Source: Micromonospora siamensis
Lineage (GTDB): Bacteria; Actinomycetota; Actinomycetes; Mycobacteriales; Micromonosporaceae
DNA: 64,000 nt
Direction: 5' to 3'
Assembly (NCBI RefSeq): GCF_900090305.1
Contig: NZ_LT607751.1
Coordinates: 1,798,001 to 1,862,000, forward strand
In this document: positions 54,248-63,565 of the stretch, piece by piece
Position numbering within the stretch: the first letter of the stretch is position 1
Layout of the letters: every line of letters begins with the position of its first letter
The notes under the pieces: generated by a model
Told to the model about the DNA's origin: nothing
What the model saw: only the letters and a program-made list of their open reading frames with translations
The model's database searches: none
Position numbers and translations under genes: made by a program

Positions 54248-55522
54248 GTGAGGGTTCATCGCGTGCTGGGGCCGCTGGTGCGGGTCAGCACCTGGCGGCG
54301 CGCGGTGTTCCTGCTGCTCGGTGGGGTGCTCGCGCTGCCGTACGCGCTGCTCGCGGCGACCTTCGCGCAGCTGTTCACCCGGGATGCGGTACCGCTGCCG
54401 ATGGTGGTCGGCCTGCTGCTGGTGGCGGTGGTGATCGCCGCCGTGCCGGTCTTCCTCCACGGCAGCCGGACCCTGGAGATCGCCGCCGCCCGGGCCCTGC
54501 TCGCGGTGGAGCTGCCGGAGCCGCCGGCCGGCCACCGGCTGGACCGGGAGACCCGGCTGCGCGCCGCGCTCTGGATCGCCCTGCACCTGGCCACCGGCGG
54601 CGTGGTGGTCTTCGCCGCGATCAGCGCCTTTCCGATGGCCCTGGTCTTCATCGCCCAGCAGTTCGGCATCGACACCGGGCCGGCGCAGGGCTTCGGGCCG
54701 CTGATCGGGCAGAACCGGGTCTGGTCGACGCTGGTCGGTGTGGTCGTGCTGGTCGGCCTCGGCTACGCGGTGGCCGGGCTGGGCGCGCTCGCCGCGTCGA
54801 TGGCCCCGGTGCTGCTCGGCCCCTCCCCGGCCGAACGCATCGCCGGCCTGGAGGCGCGGGCCGCCCGGCTCGCCGAACGCAACCGGTTGGCCCGCGAGCT
54901 GCACGACTCGGTGGGGCACGCGCTGACCGTGGCCACCCTCCAGGCCGGCGCCGCCCGGCAGGTGCTCGACGGCGACCCGGAGTTCGCCCGCCGGGCGCTC
55001 GCCGCCATCGAGGAGACCAGCCGCGCGGCCATGGACGACCTCGACCACGTGCTGGGCCTGCTCCGGGAGCGCGAGGACGGGGCCCGGCCACCCGCCGGCA
55101 CCGCCCCGCAACGCACCCTGGCCCAGCTCGGCCGGCTCGTCGACGACACCCGCGGCGCCGGGCTGCCGGTGCGTACCCGGATCGCCGGCGACCTCGCCGG
55201 GCTGCCGGCCGCGGTGTCCCGGGAGGGCTACCGGATCGTCCAGGAGGGACTGACCAACGCCGCCCGGCACGGCCGCGGACCGGTCCGGCTGCGGGTGGAC
55301 GTACCCGCCGAACCGGCGGACCCGGACCCCGACGGCCGCTGGCTGGAGATCGAGCTGGAGAACGACCTGACCGCCGCCACCGGACCCGGCGGCGGCGGGC
55401 GCGGCCTGGACGGCATGCGGGAGCGGGTGCTGCTGCTCGGCGGCCGGATCAGCGCCGGGCCACGAAACGGGCGCTGGCAGGTCCAGGTCCGCCTGCCGGT
55501 ACCGCGAGGGGAGCCGCGATGA
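54248..55522 (+). CDS. NarL-type sensor histidine kinase
   Basis: A 424-residue HisKA_3 kinase. Four hydrophobic segments lie in the first 200 residues (near 20-40, 55-75, 110-135, 160-185). Phospho-His is in NRLARELHDSVGHALTVATL near residue 220. The ATPase domain has EGLTNAARHG and ends with GRGLDGMRERVLLLGG. It has little extracellular sequence, so it may sense the membrane. GTG 54248. Its stop overlaps the regulator start (ATGA). Confidence 0.92.
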   Translation: MRVHRVLGPLVRVSTWRRAVFLLLGGVLALPYALLAATFAQLFTRDAVPLPMVVGLLLVAVVIAAVPVFLHGSRTLEIAAARALLAVELPEPPAGHRLDRETRLRAALWIALHLATGGVVVFAAISAFPMALVFIAQQFGIDTGPAQGFGPLIGQNRVWSTLVGVVVLVGLGYAVAGLGALAASMAPVLLGPSPAERIAGLEARAARLAERNRLARELHDSVGHALTVATLQAGAARQVLDGDPEFARRALAAIEETSRAAMDDLDHVLGLLREREDGARPPAGTAPQRTLAQLGRLVDDTRGAGLPVRTRIAGDLAGLPAAVSREGYRIVQEGLTNAARHGRGPVRLRVDVPAEPADPDPDGRWLEIELENDLTAATGPGGGGRGLDGMRERVLLLGGRISAGPRNGRWQVQVRLPVPRGEPR

Positions 55523-56169
55523 CCACCGACGTGCTGATCGTCGACGACGACGAACTGATCCGGGTGGGGCTGCGGGCGATCATCGACGCCCAGCCCGACC
55601 TGCGGGTCGTGGGGGAGGCCGCCGACGGCGCCGAGGTGCCGCCGCTGGTGGCGAAGCTGCGCCCCCGGGTGGTGCTGATGGACGTGCGGATGCCGGCCAT
55701 CGACGGCATCCAGGCCACCCGCCGGCTGCTCGCCACCTCCGCCGACCCGCCCCGCGTCCTGGTCGTCACCACCTTCGCCAACGACGAGTACGTCTACGAG
55801 GCGCTGCGCGCCGGAGCCAGCGGCTTCCTGTTGAAGCGGGCCCGCCCCGCCGAGGTGGTGGAGGCGATCCGGGTGGTGGCGGCCGGCGAGTCGCTGTTGT
55901 TCCCGGCGGCGATCCGGCAGTTGGTCGGGGCGTACGCGGGCCCGGGCGGGGACCGGCTGGCCTCGGCCCGGCTCACCGAGCGGGAGGGGGAGGTGCTGCG
56001 GCTGATGACCACCGGCCTGTCCAACACCGAGATCGCCGCCGAGCTGGTCGTCGGGGTGGAGACGGTGAAGACGCACGTCGGCAACGTGCTGGCCAAGCTG
56101 GGCGTCCGCGACCGCACCCAGGCGGTGATCGCCGCGTACGAGTCGGGGTTCGTGGTGCCGACCGGCTGA
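55519..56169 (+). CDS. NarL/LuxR-type response regulator
   Basis: A 216-residue regulator. The receiver has DDDE at 9-12, Asp55 in VLMDVRMP and Lys in FLLKRARP. The LuxR helix-turn-helix near residues 150-210 contains LTEREGEVLRLMTTGLSNTEIA and VKTHVGNVLAKL. It is coupled to the kinase by four overlapping bases. The two membrane-protein genes downstream are likely co-regulated. Confidence 0.95.
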   Translation: MTTDVLIVDDDELIRVGLRAIIDAQPDLRVVGEAADGAEVPPLVAKLRPRVVLMDVRMPAIDGIQATRRLLATSADPPRVLVVTTFANDEYVYEALRAGASGFLLKRARPAEVVEAIRVVAAGESLLFPAAIRQLVGAYAGPGGDRLASARLTEREGEVLRLMTTGLSNTEIAAELVVGVETVKTHVGNVLAKLGVRDRTQAVIAAYESGFVVPTG

Positions 56170-56238
56170 GCACGTCGAGGGAGCCCGGTCACCTGAGCGG
56201 GGGAGGATCCGCCCGGGCCACCGGCCGATGCTGCGTCC

Positions 56239-57396
56239 ATGGACCTTCCCGAGATCCCCCGCCCTGTCCGCCGCGATCGCACCGCCCGTCCGCCCGGGGC
56301 CCTGGTCCGCGCCTGGCGGCACTGGCCGGTCTGGTCCGGGTACGCCGCGCTGGTCTGGTGCCTCGGCTACGGCGCACTGGCGGTCGCCTGGTCGTCCGGC
56401 GCGGCGGGCTTCCCGTACGGCGACGCGGATCCGGACGGCGCCGGCATGGGCTCGGTGCTCGCCGGCGCGGCGGCCGCCGACGCGGCGCCCCTGCTCGCCG
56501 GTGGTTGCCTGGCCGGCGCGTTGGTCGCCGTGGCCCTGCTGCGCACCTCCGGACGGATCGCCAACCGGCTGGCCGTGGGGGCGGCCTGGCTGCTCGCCGG
56601 CATCCTGCTGCTGGTGCTTCCCGACGCGCGACTGTTGCAGAACGCCGCCTACGCGCTGCTGTTCATCTTCGTGAAGCTCGACTGGCGGGTGCTCAACCAG
56701 GGCGTGGTGGTGCTCGGTGGACTGGCCTTCGCCGGGGCTGCCCTGGCGGCCGGGCGGCGGCGGGCCGGGCGCTGCCCGTCCTGTGGGAGCGCCGACCGGC
56801 CCTCGCGGCTGGTCCGGCTCGGCCCGGTCGCCGCCTGGACCGCGTTCCTCGCCCCGCTGCCGTACGGGCTGGTCCGGCTGGCCTGGGCGCTCGGCGTCCC
56901 GCTCGGCATCGACCAGGGTCTGGCCGACCAGCCACTGGCCGCGCGGTTCGGGGAGGCGGCGCTGGCCGCGCTCGCGATCGGCGGTGGCGTGCTCGCGCTC
57001 GGGCTGGTCCGGCCCTGGGGTGAGGTGTGGCCCCGCTGGATCCCCGTCCTCGCCGGGCGACGGATCCCGCCGGCGCTGCCGACCACGCTCGGGGGGCTCG
57101 CCGCGATCCTCGTGACCATCGGCGGGCTCTCCGTCGTGCGGATCGTCGTCGGCACCGAGTTGGGTTGGTTGCGCCCCGAGCCGGAGGGACCGGAGATCAC
57201 CGGCTGGGGCGCCGGTGGTCCCGGTTGGCTCTGGCCGTTGTGGGGCCTGGGGTTGGCCGTGGCGACCGCCGCGTACCACCGGCGGCGCCGCCCCCGGTGC
57301 CCCGTCTGCCTGACCGCCGCTCCCTCGGCAGGGGGACCGGGCTGCTCCGCGGGCGGGAGGCCGGCGGGGATCGATCGGCCGAGGCTGGGGTCATGA
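56239..57396 (+). CDS. Multi-pass membrane protein with two CxxC motifs (paralogue 1)
   Basis: A 385-residue protein with about eight to nine hydrophobic segments. A CPSCG motif lies near residue 178 between TM groups and CPVC near 353 after the last TM. It is clearly related to the next gene in order and in motifs such as FPYGDADPDG, PYGLVRLAWALGVPLGIDQ and GLVRPWGEVWPRWIPVLAGRR. No function recognised. Its stop overlaps the next start (ATGA). Confidence 0.75.
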   Translation: MDLPEIPRPVRRDRTARPPGALVRAWRHWPVWSGYAALVWCLGYGALAVAWSSGAAGFPYGDADPDGAGMGSVLAGAAAADAAPLLAGGCLAGALVAVALLRTSGRIANRLAVGAAWLLAGILLLVLPDARLLQNAAYALLFIFVKLDWRVLNQGVVVLGGLAFAGAALAAGRRRAGRCPSCGSADRPSRLVRLGPVAAWTAFLAPLPYGLVRLAWALGVPLGIDQGLADQPLAARFGEAALAALAIGGGVLALGLVRPWGEVWPRWIPVLAGRRIPPALPTTLGGLAAILVTIGGLSVVRIVVGTELGWLRPEPEGPEITGWGAGGPGWLWPLWGLGLAVATAAYHRRRRPRCPVCLTAAPSAGGPGCSAGGRPAGIDRPRLGS

Positions 57397-58457
57397 CCAC
57401 GAGGACCCATACCCGGGAGTCGTCCCGGCTCCGCCTCACCGCACCGCTGGCCGCCGCCTGGCTGGCCAGCTGGGGTGTGCTCGCGCTCGTCGGCACCCTG
57501 ACCCGGGCCGGCTACCCGTTCGGCGACAACGACCCGTACGGCGACGGCGCGAACCTGCTCCGGTCGGTGCCGGTGGCGGCCGGGCCGCCGCTCTTCGCCG
57601 GCCTGCTGCTGGCCGGTGCCGTGGTCGCCCTGGTTGCCGCCGGTTCCACCCCGCTCCGCCGCCCGCTACGGCTGCTCGTCCTCGGCTACGGCTGGCCGCT
57701 GGCCGCCTTCCTCGCCGTGGTGGTGCCGGACGTGCGGGTGCTGATGATGCTCGGGTACGCCCCGATGCTGATCATCGGCGCACCGTTCGGTTGGCCACCG
57801 GTCGACTACTCGGAGCTGTTCACCTGGGCGCTGTTCGCCCGCGCGGCGGCGCTGGTCGGCGGGGTGCTGCTGGCCGGGGCGCTGCTGGTCTGGCAGCGGC
57901 GTACCAGCGCGGCCTGCCCGGCCTGCGGCCGGCGCGACCCGGAGCGCGGCTGGACCACGGCGGCGTCGGCGGCCCGGTGGGGCCGCTGGGCGACCTGGAC
58001 CGCCGCGGTGATCCCCCTGGTCTACGCGGCCACCCGGTTCGCCTGGCTGCTCGGGATCCCGCTCGGCATCGGCGAGGACTTCCTGGCCGAGATGCGCGAG
58101 ACCGGACTGGTCTGGGGCGGCGTCGGGCTGGGCGCGTTCGCCACCGTCGGCGCGGTGCTCACCGTGGGTCTGATCCGGCCGTGGGGCGAGCGGTTCCCGC
58201 GCTGGCTGCCCGGGCTCGCCGGCCGGCGGGTGCCGGTCGCCCTGGCGGTGGTCCCGGCGGCCCTGGTGGCCCTGTCGGTGACCTCGGCATCGCTGGCCCT
58301 GCTGACCGCGCCGGCGTTCTGGCGGCTCACCGAGGACTTCAGCTCGGCCGAGGCGCCGATGCTGCTCTGGCCGCTCTGGGGCGTCGCGCTGGGGGCCGCG
58401 GCGCTCGCCTACCACCTGCGTCGCCGGGGCGCCTGCCAGCGCTGCGACCGGGAGTGA
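57393..58457 (+). CDS. Multi-pass membrane protein with two CxxC motifs (paralogue 2)
   Basis: A 354-residue relative of the preceding protein. It shares FPFGDNDPYGDG-type, VYAATRFAWLLGIPLGIGE and GLIRPWGERFPRWLPGLAGRR segments, with CPACG near residue 175 and CQRC at the C-terminal end. The two look like a tandem duplication that has diverged. ATG 57393 overlaps the upstream stop. They probably work with the two-component system upstream. Confidence 0.75.
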   Translation: MTTRTHTRESSRLRLTAPLAAAWLASWGVLALVGTLTRAGYPFGDNDPYGDGANLLRSVPVAAGPPLFAGLLLAGAVVALVAAGSTPLRRPLRLLVLGYGWPLAAFLAVVVPDVRVLMMLGYAPMLIIGAPFGWPPVDYSELFTWALFARAAALVGGVLLAGALLVWQRRTSAACPACGRRDPERGWTTAASAARWGRWATWTAAVIPLVYAATRFAWLLGIPLGIGEDFLAEMRETGLVWGGVGLGAFATVGAVLTVGLIRPWGERFPRWLPGLAGRRVPVALAVVPAALVALSVTSASLALLTAPAFWRLTEDFSSAEAPMLLWPLWGVALGAAALAYHLRRRGACQRCDRE

Positions 58458-58463
58458 CGGCCA

Positions 58464-58498
58464 CCGGACCGGGTCGCGACGGGGGCGGCCCGGTCCGG
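58464..58498. terminator. Inverted repeat between paralogue 2 and the MoxR gene
   Basis: CCGGACCGGG and CCCGGTCCGG pair perfectly around 15 bases. It probably ends the two-component operon. Confidence 0.55.
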
Positions 58499-58538
58499 AC
58501 CGGGCCGGGACGGCCGGGACCGCGCTAGCGTGTATCGG

Positions 58539-59990
58539 GTGACTGCGCCCAACCAGGCTATTCCGGTCCCGCCCGCCGACCTGCCCGGCACGCTCGGGCA
58601 GCTCCGCGCCGCGGGACACCGCTACCGCACGGTCAAGCAGGAACTCCGCGACAACCTCCTGGCCCGGATGCGGACCGGCGAGGACCGTTTCCCCGGCATC
58701 GTCGGCTACGACGACACCGTCCTGCCCGAGGTCGAGCGGGCCCTGCTCGCCGGCCACGACATGGTGCTGCTCGGCGAGCGCGGCCAGGGCAAGACCCGGC
58801 TGATCCGCTCGCTCGGCGCGCTGCTCGACGAGTGGACCCCGGTGATCCCCGGCTCGGTGCTCAACGAGCACCCGATGCACCCGCTCACCCCGGCCAGCCG
58901 CGCCCAGGTGGCCGAGGCCGGCGACGACCTGGCGATCGGCTGGCTGCACCGGTCGATGCGCTACGGCGAGAAGCTCGCCACCCCGGACACCAGCGTCGGT
59001 GACCTGATCGGCGACGTCGACCCGATCCGGATCGCCCAGGGGCGCACCCTCGGCGACCCGGAGACCATCCACTTCGGGCTGGTGCCGCGTACCAACCGGG
59101 GCGTCTTCGCCGTCAACGAGCTGCCCGACCTGGCCGAACGCATCCAGGTGGCGCTGCTCAACGTGCTGGAGGAGCGGGACATCCAGGTCCGCGGCTACCA
59201 GCTGCGGCTGCCGCTGGACCTGCTCCTGGTGGCCAGCGCCAACCCGGAGGACTACACCAACCGGGGCCGGATCATCACCCCGCTCAAGGACCGGTTCGGC
59301 GCGGAGATCCGTACCCACTACCCGGTCGATTTGGAGCTGGAGCTGGCGCTGATCCGGCAGGAGGCCGACCTGGTCGCCGAGGTGCCGGAGCACGTGCTGG
59401 AGGTCCTCGCCCGGTTCGCCCGCGACGTCCGCGAGTCGCCGTCGGTGGACCCGCGCTCCGGCGTCTCCGCCCGGTTCGCCATCGCCGCCGCCGAGACCGT
59501 CGCGGCGGCCGCGCTGCGCCGCGCCGGCCTGCTCGCCGGTTCCGCTCCCGAAGGGGTACGCCCCGAGGACGCCGTCGCCCGGGTCGGTGACGCCGTCTCG
59601 GTGACCTCGACGCTGCGCGGCAAGGTGGAGTTCGAGAGCGGCGAGGAGGGGCGGGAGATCGAGATCCTGGCCCACCTGCTGCGCACCGCCACCGCGGAGA
59701 CGTTCCGGGCCCGGCTGGCCGGACTGGACCTCTCCGGCTTCACCGCGCTGGTCGGCGAGGGCACGGTGATCGAGACCGGCGAGCTGGTCTCCTCCGCCGA
59801 GCTGCTGCGCCAGGTCGGCACCGTGCCCGGGCTGGCCAAGGCGCTGGACCGGCTCGGCCTGGGCGACGCGCCCACCCCCGAGCAGGCCGCCGCCGGGGTC
59901 GAGTTCGTCCTGGAGGGGCTGCACCTGACCCGCCGGCTCGGCAAGGACCTCACCGAGACCGGACGCACCGTCTACGGCGGCCGGGGCTGA
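58539..59990 (+). CDS. MoxR-like AAA+ ATPase (Rv0958-like, Mg-chelatase family)
   Basis: A 483-residue AAA+ protein. Walker A is LLGERGQGKTRL near residue 75, the Walker B region GVFAVNELPDLAERIQVALL near 190, and sensor LLVASANPEDYTNRGRI near 225. The arginine-finger region follows in TPLKDRFGAEIRTHYP. Such ATPases remodel or activate targets together with VWA proteins, and the pair here resembles Rv0958-Rv0959. GTG 58539 is seven bases after TAGCGT, so it is probably leaderless; GTG 58530 overlaps that -10. Confidence 0.88.
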   Translation: MTAPNQAIPVPPADLPGTLGQLRAAGHRYRTVKQELRDNLLARMRTGEDRFPGIVGYDDTVLPEVERALLAGHDMVLLGERGQGKTRLIRSLGALLDEWTPVIPGSVLNEHPMHPLTPASRAQVAEAGDDLAIGWLHRSMRYGEKLATPDTSVGDLIGDVDPIRIAQGRTLGDPETIHFGLVPRTNRGVFAVNELPDLAERIQVALLNVLEERDIQVRGYQLRLPLDLLLVASANPEDYTNRGRIITPLKDRFGAEIRTHYPVDLELELALIRQEADLVAEVPEHVLEVLARFARDVRESPSVDPRSGVSARFAIAAAETVAAAALRRAGLLAGSAPEGVRPEDAVARVGDAVSVTSTLRGKVEFESGEEGREIEILAHLLRTATAETFRARLAGLDLSGFTALVGEGTVIETGELVSSAELLRQVGTVPGLAKALDRLGLGDAPTPEQAAAGVEFVLEGLHLTRRLGKDLTETGRTVYGGRG

Positions 59991-59992
59991 CC

Positions 59993-61945
59993 ATGGCCGG
60001 CAACCGGTTCCGCTACGGCCAGTGGCGCGGCGGCCCCGACCCGCTCGCCCCGCCGTACGACGTGCGCGAGGCGGTGGACGCCGTCGGCGCCGAGGTGCTG
60101 AACGGCGGCAGCCTGCGGGAGGCGCTGCGCGACCTGCTGCGCCGGGGACCGCAGGGCCGGGGTGGCCTGGAGGACCTGGCCGCCCGGGCCCGCCGGCTGC
60201 GCCGGGAGGCGCTGCGCCGCGGCGACCTCGACGGGACGGTCACCCGGTCCCGGGCGCTGCTCGACCAGGCGCTCGCCGCCGAGCGGGACGCCCTGCGTGA
60301 CCGTGCCGACGACGACGCCCGGTTCGCCGAGGCGGTGCTGGACAACCTGCCCCGCTCCACCGCCCGCGCCGTGCAGGAGCTGGCCGGTTACCGGTGGGCC
60401 AGCGAGGACGCGCGGCGGACGTACCAGCAGATCCTCGACGGGCTCCGCGGCGACGTGCTGGAACAGCGCTTCGCCGGGCTGCGCGACGCCGCGCGGGCCG
60501 CCGGCGACCCGGCGGTGCAGCGGCAGCTCGCCGAGATGATGCGCGACCTCAACGACCTGCTGGGCCGGCACGCCCGCTCGGAGGACACCACCGACGCGTT
60601 CGCCGAGTTCATGCGCCGGCACGGCGAGTTCTTCCCCGAACAACCCAAGGACGTCGACGAGCTGGTCGACGTGCTGGCCCGGCGGGCCGCCGCCGGGGAG
60701 CGGCTGATGCGGTCGCTGTCGGACCGACAGCGCGAGGAACTGGCCGGCCTGATGCGCCAGTCGCTCGGCGACCAACTCTCCACCGAGCTGTCGGCGCTCG
60801 ACGACCACCTGAAGGCGCTGCGCCCCGACCTGAACTGGCAGCGCGGCGAGCGGGTCCGCGGCGACCAGCAGCTCGGGTACGGCGAGGCGACCGGCGCGCT
60901 CGACGAGATCGCCGAGCTGGACGAGCTGCTCGACGCCCTGGACCAGGACCAGCCCGGCGCCACCCTGGACGAGGTGGACGTCGACGCGGTCGCCCGGACG
61001 CTGGGCCGCGAGGCCGCCGACGACGTACGCCGGCTGCGGGAGCTGGAGCGGGAGCTGCGCCGGCAGGGCTGGGTGAGCCGGGACGCCGACGGCCTGACCC
61101 TGAGCCCGAAGGCGTTGCGCCGGCTCGCCGGCACCGCGCTCCGCAAGGTCTTCGGTGACCTGACCGCCGGCCCCCGCGGTCAGCACGACCTGCGCTCGGC
61201 CGGGGCGGCCGGCGAGGTCAGCGGCGCCTCCCGGCAGTGGGAGTACGGCGACGAGCAGCCCCTGGACGTGGTCCGCACCCTCACCCGCGCGGTACGCCGG
61301 GCCGGCCCCACCGTGCCCCTGCAACTGGCCGTCGACGACTTCGAGGTGGTGGAGACCGAACGGCGCGCGTCGGCGGCGGTGGCGCTCTGCGTCGACCTGT
61401 CGTACTCGATGATCTCGCAGGGGCGTTGGGGGCCGATGAAGCAGACGGCCCTGGCCCTGTCGCACCTGGTGGCCACCCGGTTCCCGCAGGACGCGCTCCA
61501 GATCGTCGGGTTCGGCCGCGAGGCGGCGGCGCTCACCCAGCAGGAGCTGGCGGCCGTCGAGCCGGACCTCCAGCAGGGCACCAACCTCCAGCACGCGCTG
61601 CGGCTGGCCGGGCGGCACCTGCGCAAGCACCCGGGCGCCGAGCCGGTGGTGCTGGTGGTCACCGACGGCGAGCCGACCGCCCACCTCGACCCGGACGACG
61701 GGGAGGCGTACTTCCACTGGCCGCCGCTGCCGGAGACCGTCGAGGCGACCATCCGGGAGGTGGACCGGCTGACCCGCTACGGCGCCACCATCAACCTGTT
61801 CATGCTCGGTGACGACCCCGGCCTGCGCCGTTTCGTGGACGCGGTGGCGCGCCGCTCCAAGGGGCGGATGTTCACCCCCGACCCCGACGACCTGGGCGAG
61901 TACGTCGTCGCCGACTACCTGCGTGCCCGGCACGGTCGCCGCTGA
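59993..61945 (+). CDS. VWA-domain protein paired with the MoxR ATPase (Rv0959-like)
   Basis: A 650-residue protein. The C-terminal von Willebrand A domain (about 455-640) has the MIDAS residues in CVDLSYSM, QGTNLQHAL and VTDGEPT. The N-terminal 430 residues are helical and charged (for example LRELERELRRQGW). It starts two bases after the MoxR stop, so the two are coupled and likely form one complex in which the ATPase acts on the VWA protein's client. Confidence 0.9.
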   Translation: MAGNRFRYGQWRGGPDPLAPPYDVREAVDAVGAEVLNGGSLREALRDLLRRGPQGRGGLEDLAARARRLRREALRRGDLDGTVTRSRALLDQALAAERDALRDRADDDARFAEAVLDNLPRSTARAVQELAGYRWASEDARRTYQQILDGLRGDVLEQRFAGLRDAARAAGDPAVQRQLAEMMRDLNDLLGRHARSEDTTDAFAEFMRRHGEFFPEQPKDVDELVDVLARRAAAGERLMRSLSDRQREELAGLMRQSLGDQLSTELSALDDHLKALRPDLNWQRGERVRGDQQLGYGEATGALDEIAELDELLDALDQDQPGATLDEVDVDAVARTLGREAADDVRRLRELERELRRQGWVSRDADGLTLSPKALRRLAGTALRKVFGDLTAGPRGQHDLRSAGAAGEVSGASRQWEYGDEQPLDVVRTLTRAVRRAGPTVPLQLAVDDFEVVETERRASAAVALCVDLSYSMISQGRWGPMKQTALALSHLVATRFPQDALQIVGFGREAAALTQQELAAVEPDLQQGTNLQHALRLAGRHLRKHPGAEPVVLVVTDGEPTAHLDPDDGEAYFHWPPLPETVEATIREVDRLTRYGATINLFMLGDDPGLRRFVDAVARRSKGRMFTPDPDDLGEYVVADYLRARHGRR

Positions 61946-62017
61946 CCCGCAGCCCCGTCCGGGTGAACCGGTGCCGATCGGCCGGCACCCGGGCGGGGTG
62001 ACGGGTTGGCTGCGGGA

Positions 62018-62497
62018 GTGGTGGAGAGCGGGGAGTTGCGGCGACGCTACGACGAGGTGCTCGACCTCGTCGACGGCGGGGAGTTCGGCGTACCGGCCGA
62101 GGGGGAGCTGAGCGCGGAGCAGATCGTGGCGCACCTCGCCGCCAACGACGAGCTGATGAGCGAGGCGACCGAGGCGGTGCTCGCCGGTTCCCCGTTCGCC
62201 TACTACGACCTGGAGACCATCCACCGGCCGCAGCTGGACGCCCTGGCCGCCGAGTGCGGCGGGCTGGACGGGCTGGCCACCCTGCTGCGGGCCACCAGCC
62301 AGAAGCTCTGCGCGCTCACCGACCGGCTGGGCGAGGCCGCCGAGACGCCGGTCGACACGGTGCTGCGGGAGGGCTTCGACCTGGACGTGGACGAGTCCCT
62401 GCCCTGGGGGCGGGTGCTGGACCTGCACGCCCGCGTCCACCTCCCCATGCACCTGGCCCAACTGCACTCTCTGCGCCGCCACCCCCACCCCGCCTGA
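62018..62497 (+). CDS. DinB/maleylpyruvate-isomerase-like four-helix protein
   Basis: A 159-residue helical protein. LSAEQIVAHLAANDELMSEATEAVL and the C-terminal HARVHLPMHLAQLHSLRRH place His residues as in DinB/MDMPI metal-binding bundles. Function unknown; thiol-dependent transfer is typical of the fold. Start uncertain: GTG 62018, GTG 62021 or TTG 62006. It may be transcribed with the MoxR-VWA pair. Confidence 0.7.
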   Translation: MVESGELRRRYDEVLDLVDGGEFGVPAEGELSAEQIVAHLAANDELMSEATEAVLAGSPFAYYDLETIHRPQLDALAAECGGLDGLATLLRATSQKLCALTDRLGEAAETPVDTVLREGFDLDVDESLPWGRVLDLHARVHLPMHLAQLHSLRRHPHPA

Positions 62498-62516
62498 GCG
62501 CACCCCTGCCCGCGGG

Positions 62517-63512
62517 TCAGGTGGGGGAGTGGCGGAAGGTGCGGCGGTAGGCCGACGGGGAGACCCCGATCCGCAGCTGGAGTTGCTGGCGCAGGGCGGC
62601 GGCCGTGCCGAAGCCGGACCGGTGGGCGACCTGGTCGACGCTCAGGTCGGTGGTCTCCAGCAGCAGCCGGGCGTGGTCGGTGCGCTGTCCCAGCAGCCAC
62701 TGGGCGGGGCTGAGCCCGGTCTCCGAGCGGAAGTGCCGGGTGAAGGTGCGGACGCTCATCCGGGCGTGTCCGGCCAGGTCGCGGAGGGTGACCGGCTCGT
62801 GCAGCCGCTGGCGGGCCCACTCCCGGGTGGCGGCGGTGCCGGTACGCGGGCCGGCCGGCACGGGTCGCTCGATGTACTGGGCCTGGCCGCCGTCGCGCCA
62901 CGGCGGCACCACGCACCGCCGGGCCGACCGGTTGGCCACCGCGGCCCCGTGGTCGGTGCGGACGACGTGCAGGCACAGGTCGATCCCGGCGGCCACGCCG
63001 GCCGAGGTGAGCACCGGCCCGTCGTCGATGAAGAGCACGTCCGGGTCCAGGTCGACGGTCGGGTGCAGCCGGCGGAAGCGGCTCGCGTACGCCCAGTGGG
63101 TGGTGGCCGGGCGGCCGTCGAGCAGCCCGGCGGCGGCCAGTACGAACGCGCCGGTGCAGATCGACATCACCCGGGCGCCCCGGTCGTGGGCGGCCCGCAG
63201 CGCCTCGGCGACGGCCGGGTCGACGGTGCCGTCGTCCAGTGGGTCGCCGCTGTGGATGCCGGGGACGATCACGGTCTCCACGTCCGCCAGCAGCTCCAGG
63301 CCGTGCCGGGGGAGGACCTGGAAGCCGGCGCTGGAGTGGACCGGCCGGCCGCCCGGCGTGCAGGTGGCGACCGTGTAGAGCGGGGTGCCGTCGTCGGTGC
63401 GGGCGGTGCCGAAGACCTGGGCGGGGGTGCCGAGATCCAGGGCGACCACCCCGTCGAGGGCGAGCACCCCGATCCGGTGCGCGACGCTGGTCATGGCCTG
63501 ATTATTGCGCAT
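62517..63512 (-). CDS. GlxA-type AraC-family regulator with DJ-1/PfpI domain
   Basis: A 331-residue regulator. The N-terminal DJ-1/PfpI-like domain (about 12-190) contains IGVLALDGVVALDLGTPAQVF and the Cys-bearing SICTGAFVLAAAGLLDGR. The C-terminal AraC domain has two helix-turn-helix units (LRDLAGHARMSVRTFTRHF; VDQVAHRSGFGTAAALRQQ). GGAAAG supports ATG 63512; ATG 63494 is an alternative. It is divergent from the MFS gene, 53 bases away, and probably controls it. Confidence 0.9.
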   Translation of the reverse strand: MRNNQAMTSVAHRIGVLALDGVVALDLGTPAQVFGTARTDDGTPLYTVATCTPGGRPVHSSAGFQVLPRHGLELLADVETVIVPGIHSGDPLDDGTVDPAVAEALRAAHDRGARVMSICTGAFVLAAAGLLDGRPATTHWAYASRFRRLHPTVDLDPDVLFIDDGPVLTSAGVAAGIDLCLHVVRTDHGAAVANRSARRCVVPPWRDGGQAQYIERPVPAGPRTGTAATREWARQRLHEPVTLRDLAGHARMSVRTFTRHFRSETGLSPAQWLLGQRTDHARLLLETTDLSVDQVAHRSGFGTAAALRQQLQLRIGVSPSAYRRTFRHSPT

Positions 63513-63565
63513 GATGGCTTTCCGGCCACTCGCCGCCGGACGCGCCGGCCCGAAGACTCGACAGC

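Noticed and set aside
59972..62503. 843-codon minus-strand frame opposite the VWA gene
   Set aside because: Antisense shadow with no motif; the VWA protein has a complete MIDAS.
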